Shown here in pieces: positions 14,385-15,940 of a stretch of DNA of 15,940 nt. Both the position numbers and the translations under genes were made by a program. The stretch covers positions 1 to 15,940 of the forward strand of contig JAIRZG010000207.1 of assembly GCA_031267345.1 (NCBI GenBank), written 5' to 3'. Numbering within the stretch: position 1 is the stretch's first letter; every line of letters starts with the position of its first letter. The notes under the pieces were generated by a model. It made no database searches, was not told the DNA's origin, and saw only the letters and a list, made by a program, of their open reading frames with translations. The stretch is from Zoogloeaceae bacterium (GTDB lineage: Bacteria > Pseudomonadota > Gammaproteobacteria > Burkholderiales > Rhodocyclaceae).

Positions 14385-15866
14385 ATGTCGAATCCCGTTG
14401 ACCGCGCTTTTGCCTTTCCCTATCGCCCCGATATTGACGGTCTGCGAGCGCTGGCGGTGTTGGGCGTGGTCATTTTTCACGTCAATCCCGCGATCTTGCC
14501 GGGTGGTTTTTTCGGCGTGGATATTTTCTTTGTCATTTCCGGCTATCTGATTTCATCCTTCATTCTTCATGAGTTGGCAGACGGAACCTTCAGTTTCACC
14601 CATTTCTATGCCCGCCGTATTCGTCGCCTGTTTCCGGCGTTGATTACGGTTTTGCTGGCTGTGTTGATATTTGGTGTTTTTGCCTTGTATGCCGACGAAT
14701 ACCGTCAGCTTGCCCGTCATGCTTACGCATCGATCGCTTTTCTGGAAAATTTCCGACTGATGGACGAGGCCGGATATTTTGACGCGGCATCCTATACCAA
14801 ACCCCTGATGCACTTGTGGTCGCTGTCTATCGAAGAACAGTTTTATCTCGTTTGCCCCCTGCTCCTGTTGTTGGCGTGGAAATGGGGGAAACGCCTTTCC
14901 ATAAACCTTGTTGTCGTCTTGTTGCTTTGTTTGCTGATTGCTTCTTTCCTGTTCACGCTTGATTCAGGATTGGACGAAACGAATCTGTTTTTTCATCCTC
15001 TTGCCCGTATCTGGGAATTGCTGGCGGGCGTGGGTCTGGCCTGTTGGCATGGCAAACGAGGCCATGCCTTGTCCTCCTCCGGCATACACGGAAGACATTT
15101 ACCCGCGCGATTATGGTCGCTCCTGTCGCTTACCGGACTGGGTGCGATGCTGGCCTGTTTCGGCCTGTGGCGTACCGACCTTGTCCATCCCGGCTGGATT
15201 ACGCCCATTCCCGTTCTTGGCGCAGTCGCGCTGCTGGCCAGCCCTGCGTCTGCGCCGGGAAACCGTTTGCTGGCCCTGAAAACGCCGGTATGGATTGGCC
15301 TTATCAGCTACCCGCTCTACCTGTGGCATTGGCCGATATTGTCATTCCTTCGCATCATGGAATCCAGTTCGCCTTCCTCGACGATATTGTGGGCAGGCGC
15401 GCTATTTTCAATCGGATTGGCGGCGCTCACCTGGCGTTTTATTGAATTGCCGATACGCGGTCTTTCTACAGGTCAATACAAAATAAAATCCAGAGTACCC
15501 GGATTATGCGGTTCAATGGTTTGCCTGTTCATTATCGCATATGGCATGTTTGTCCTTGAAAAGCGCCTCACATTTTTGCCGGTTCAACCCGTACAGTCCG
15601 CGCTGGACGAAACCCGGGATTTTCCCATTCGGGATGCGTCATGTCTGGAAAAGTTTCCACTTGCCCAAACGTTGCAATATTGTCGCCTGGAAGACACTGG
15701 CGCTTCTCTTGTCGCAGTAATTGGCGATTCACATGCCCTCGCGCCGTTTGCCGGCATTGCCCGATTAGCGCGCAAATATGGCTATGGCGCGCTACTGTTA
15801 GCAAGCCATGCCTGTCTGTTTCATCTAGGTCGTGTTCACACTACCGCCGAAGTATGGTATGCTTGA
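14385..15866 (+). pseudogene. Membrane O-acyltransferase (acyltransferase-3 plus SGNH), interrupted by an insertion sequence
   Basis: Proteins of the OafA/YrhL group move acyl (usually acetyl) groups across the inner membrane and onto surface sugars such as O-antigen or peptidoglycan. The N-terminal half is intact: Y-R-P-D-I-D-G-L-R-A-L-A-V, catalytic-type H32 (V-V-I-F-H), F-F-V-I-S-G-Y-L-I, R-R-I-R-R-L-F-P-A, L-W-S-L-S-I-E-E-Q-F-Y and I-S-Y-P-L-Y-L-W-H-W-P over about ten helices. A linker then leads to the SGNH domain, whose nucleophile motif V-I-G-D-S-H lies at ~445-450. After S-H-A-C-L-F-H-L the frame runs into the insertion sequence and ends R-V-H-T-T-A-E-V-W-Y-A. Full-length relatives are about 620-680 residues, so most of the SGNH domain, with its terminal Asp-His pair, is lost. 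ATG 14385 is preferred over TTG 14379. The transmembrane half may still fold. Confidence 0.85.
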
Positions 15867-15940
15867 GGTATGGAACTTACCGAAGCACAATACCGCCTGA
15901 TAGAAGACTGCCTGCCGCGCCAACGCGGCAACGTCAGCTT
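15828..15940 (+). mobile_element. Left end of an IS5-family-like insertion sequence
   Basis: The acyltransferase reading breaks at about CATCTAG (15822-15828), and non-homologous sequence with a transposase start follows within 45 bp. The left tip probably begins GGTCGTGTTCACAC (15828) or one base later. TA or CTAG at the junction would suit the target preferences known in the IS5 family. The right end and target duplication lie outside the window, so boundaries are approximate. The possible pair TTCACA (15835) and TATGCT (15858), 17 bp apart, could drive the transposase. Confidence 0.75.
15870..15940 (+). CDS. Transposase N-terminus, IS5-family-like (partial)
   Basis: The 23 visible codons read M-E-L-T-E-A-Q-Y-R-L-I-E-D-C-L-P-R-Q-R-G-N-V-S and then leave the window. 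This opening (L-T-(D/E)-x-Q-(W/Y)-x-x-I-E-x-x-L-P) is characteristic of the small DUF4096-type first reading frame of IS5-family elements, which carries the DNA-binding helices; the DDE catalytic part would lie downstream. GAGG sits only a few bases before the ATG. The acyltransferase stop codon is 4 bp upstream, so reading into the element may couple expression. Confidence 0.8.
   Translation, partial: MELTEAQYRLIEDCLPRQRGNVS

Overview
The window looks like a chromosomal segment of a Gram-negative betaproteobacterium. Evidence for this is the porin (signal peptide, mature N-terminus of the Q-S-N-V-Q-I-Y-G type, terminal Phe), the ScpA and HemW sequence style, an AmiD-type periplasmic amidase and a membrane-anchored TAXI receptor. 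The order or genus cannot be fixed from this sequence. Most genes are core housekeeping functions; the accessory parts are a Fic locus on the left and an insertion sequence at the right edge.

Left part (1-9428), all on the minus strand. In transcription order from right to left: an ABC-F ATPase of the YbiT type (7803-9428), a methyl-accepting chemotaxis protein (6078-7742), a CT-rich intergenic repeat array (5977-6056), trpE (4379-5890) preceded by a 17-codon upstream ORF, a secreted protein resembling the XAC2610 group whose signal peptide can only be joined to its body by a -1 shift on an A7 tract (3341-4257), a long intergenic stretch, a class II Fic protein (1850-3016) with an operator-like repeat cluster in front, a 60-codon remnant of a DNA methyltransferase N-terminus (1642-1824), an unrecognised six-helix membrane protein (954-1568), and scpA, which runs off the left edge.

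Right part. hemW and a TAXI-type receptor form a plus-strand pair (9517-12057). They converge on a minus-strand porin (12109-13197), which has a clear intrinsic terminator and an 11-bp inverted repeat around its putative promoter. Divergent from the porin are an AmiD-like lipoprotein amidase (13554-14357) and a membrane O-acyltransferase with a C-terminal SGNH domain (14385-15866). The acyltransferase is cut off inside its SGNH domain by an IS5-family-like element starting near 15828, whose transposase begins at 15870 and continues past the window.

I see no complete, clearly new multi-gene system. The best leads are the slippery-tract gene at 3341-4257, the Fic locus with its repeat-bearing promoter and eroded methyltransferase neighbour, the porin promoter palindrome, and the TAXI receptor lacking any visible permease partner. 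All functional calls come from reading motifs by eye; no searches were run.
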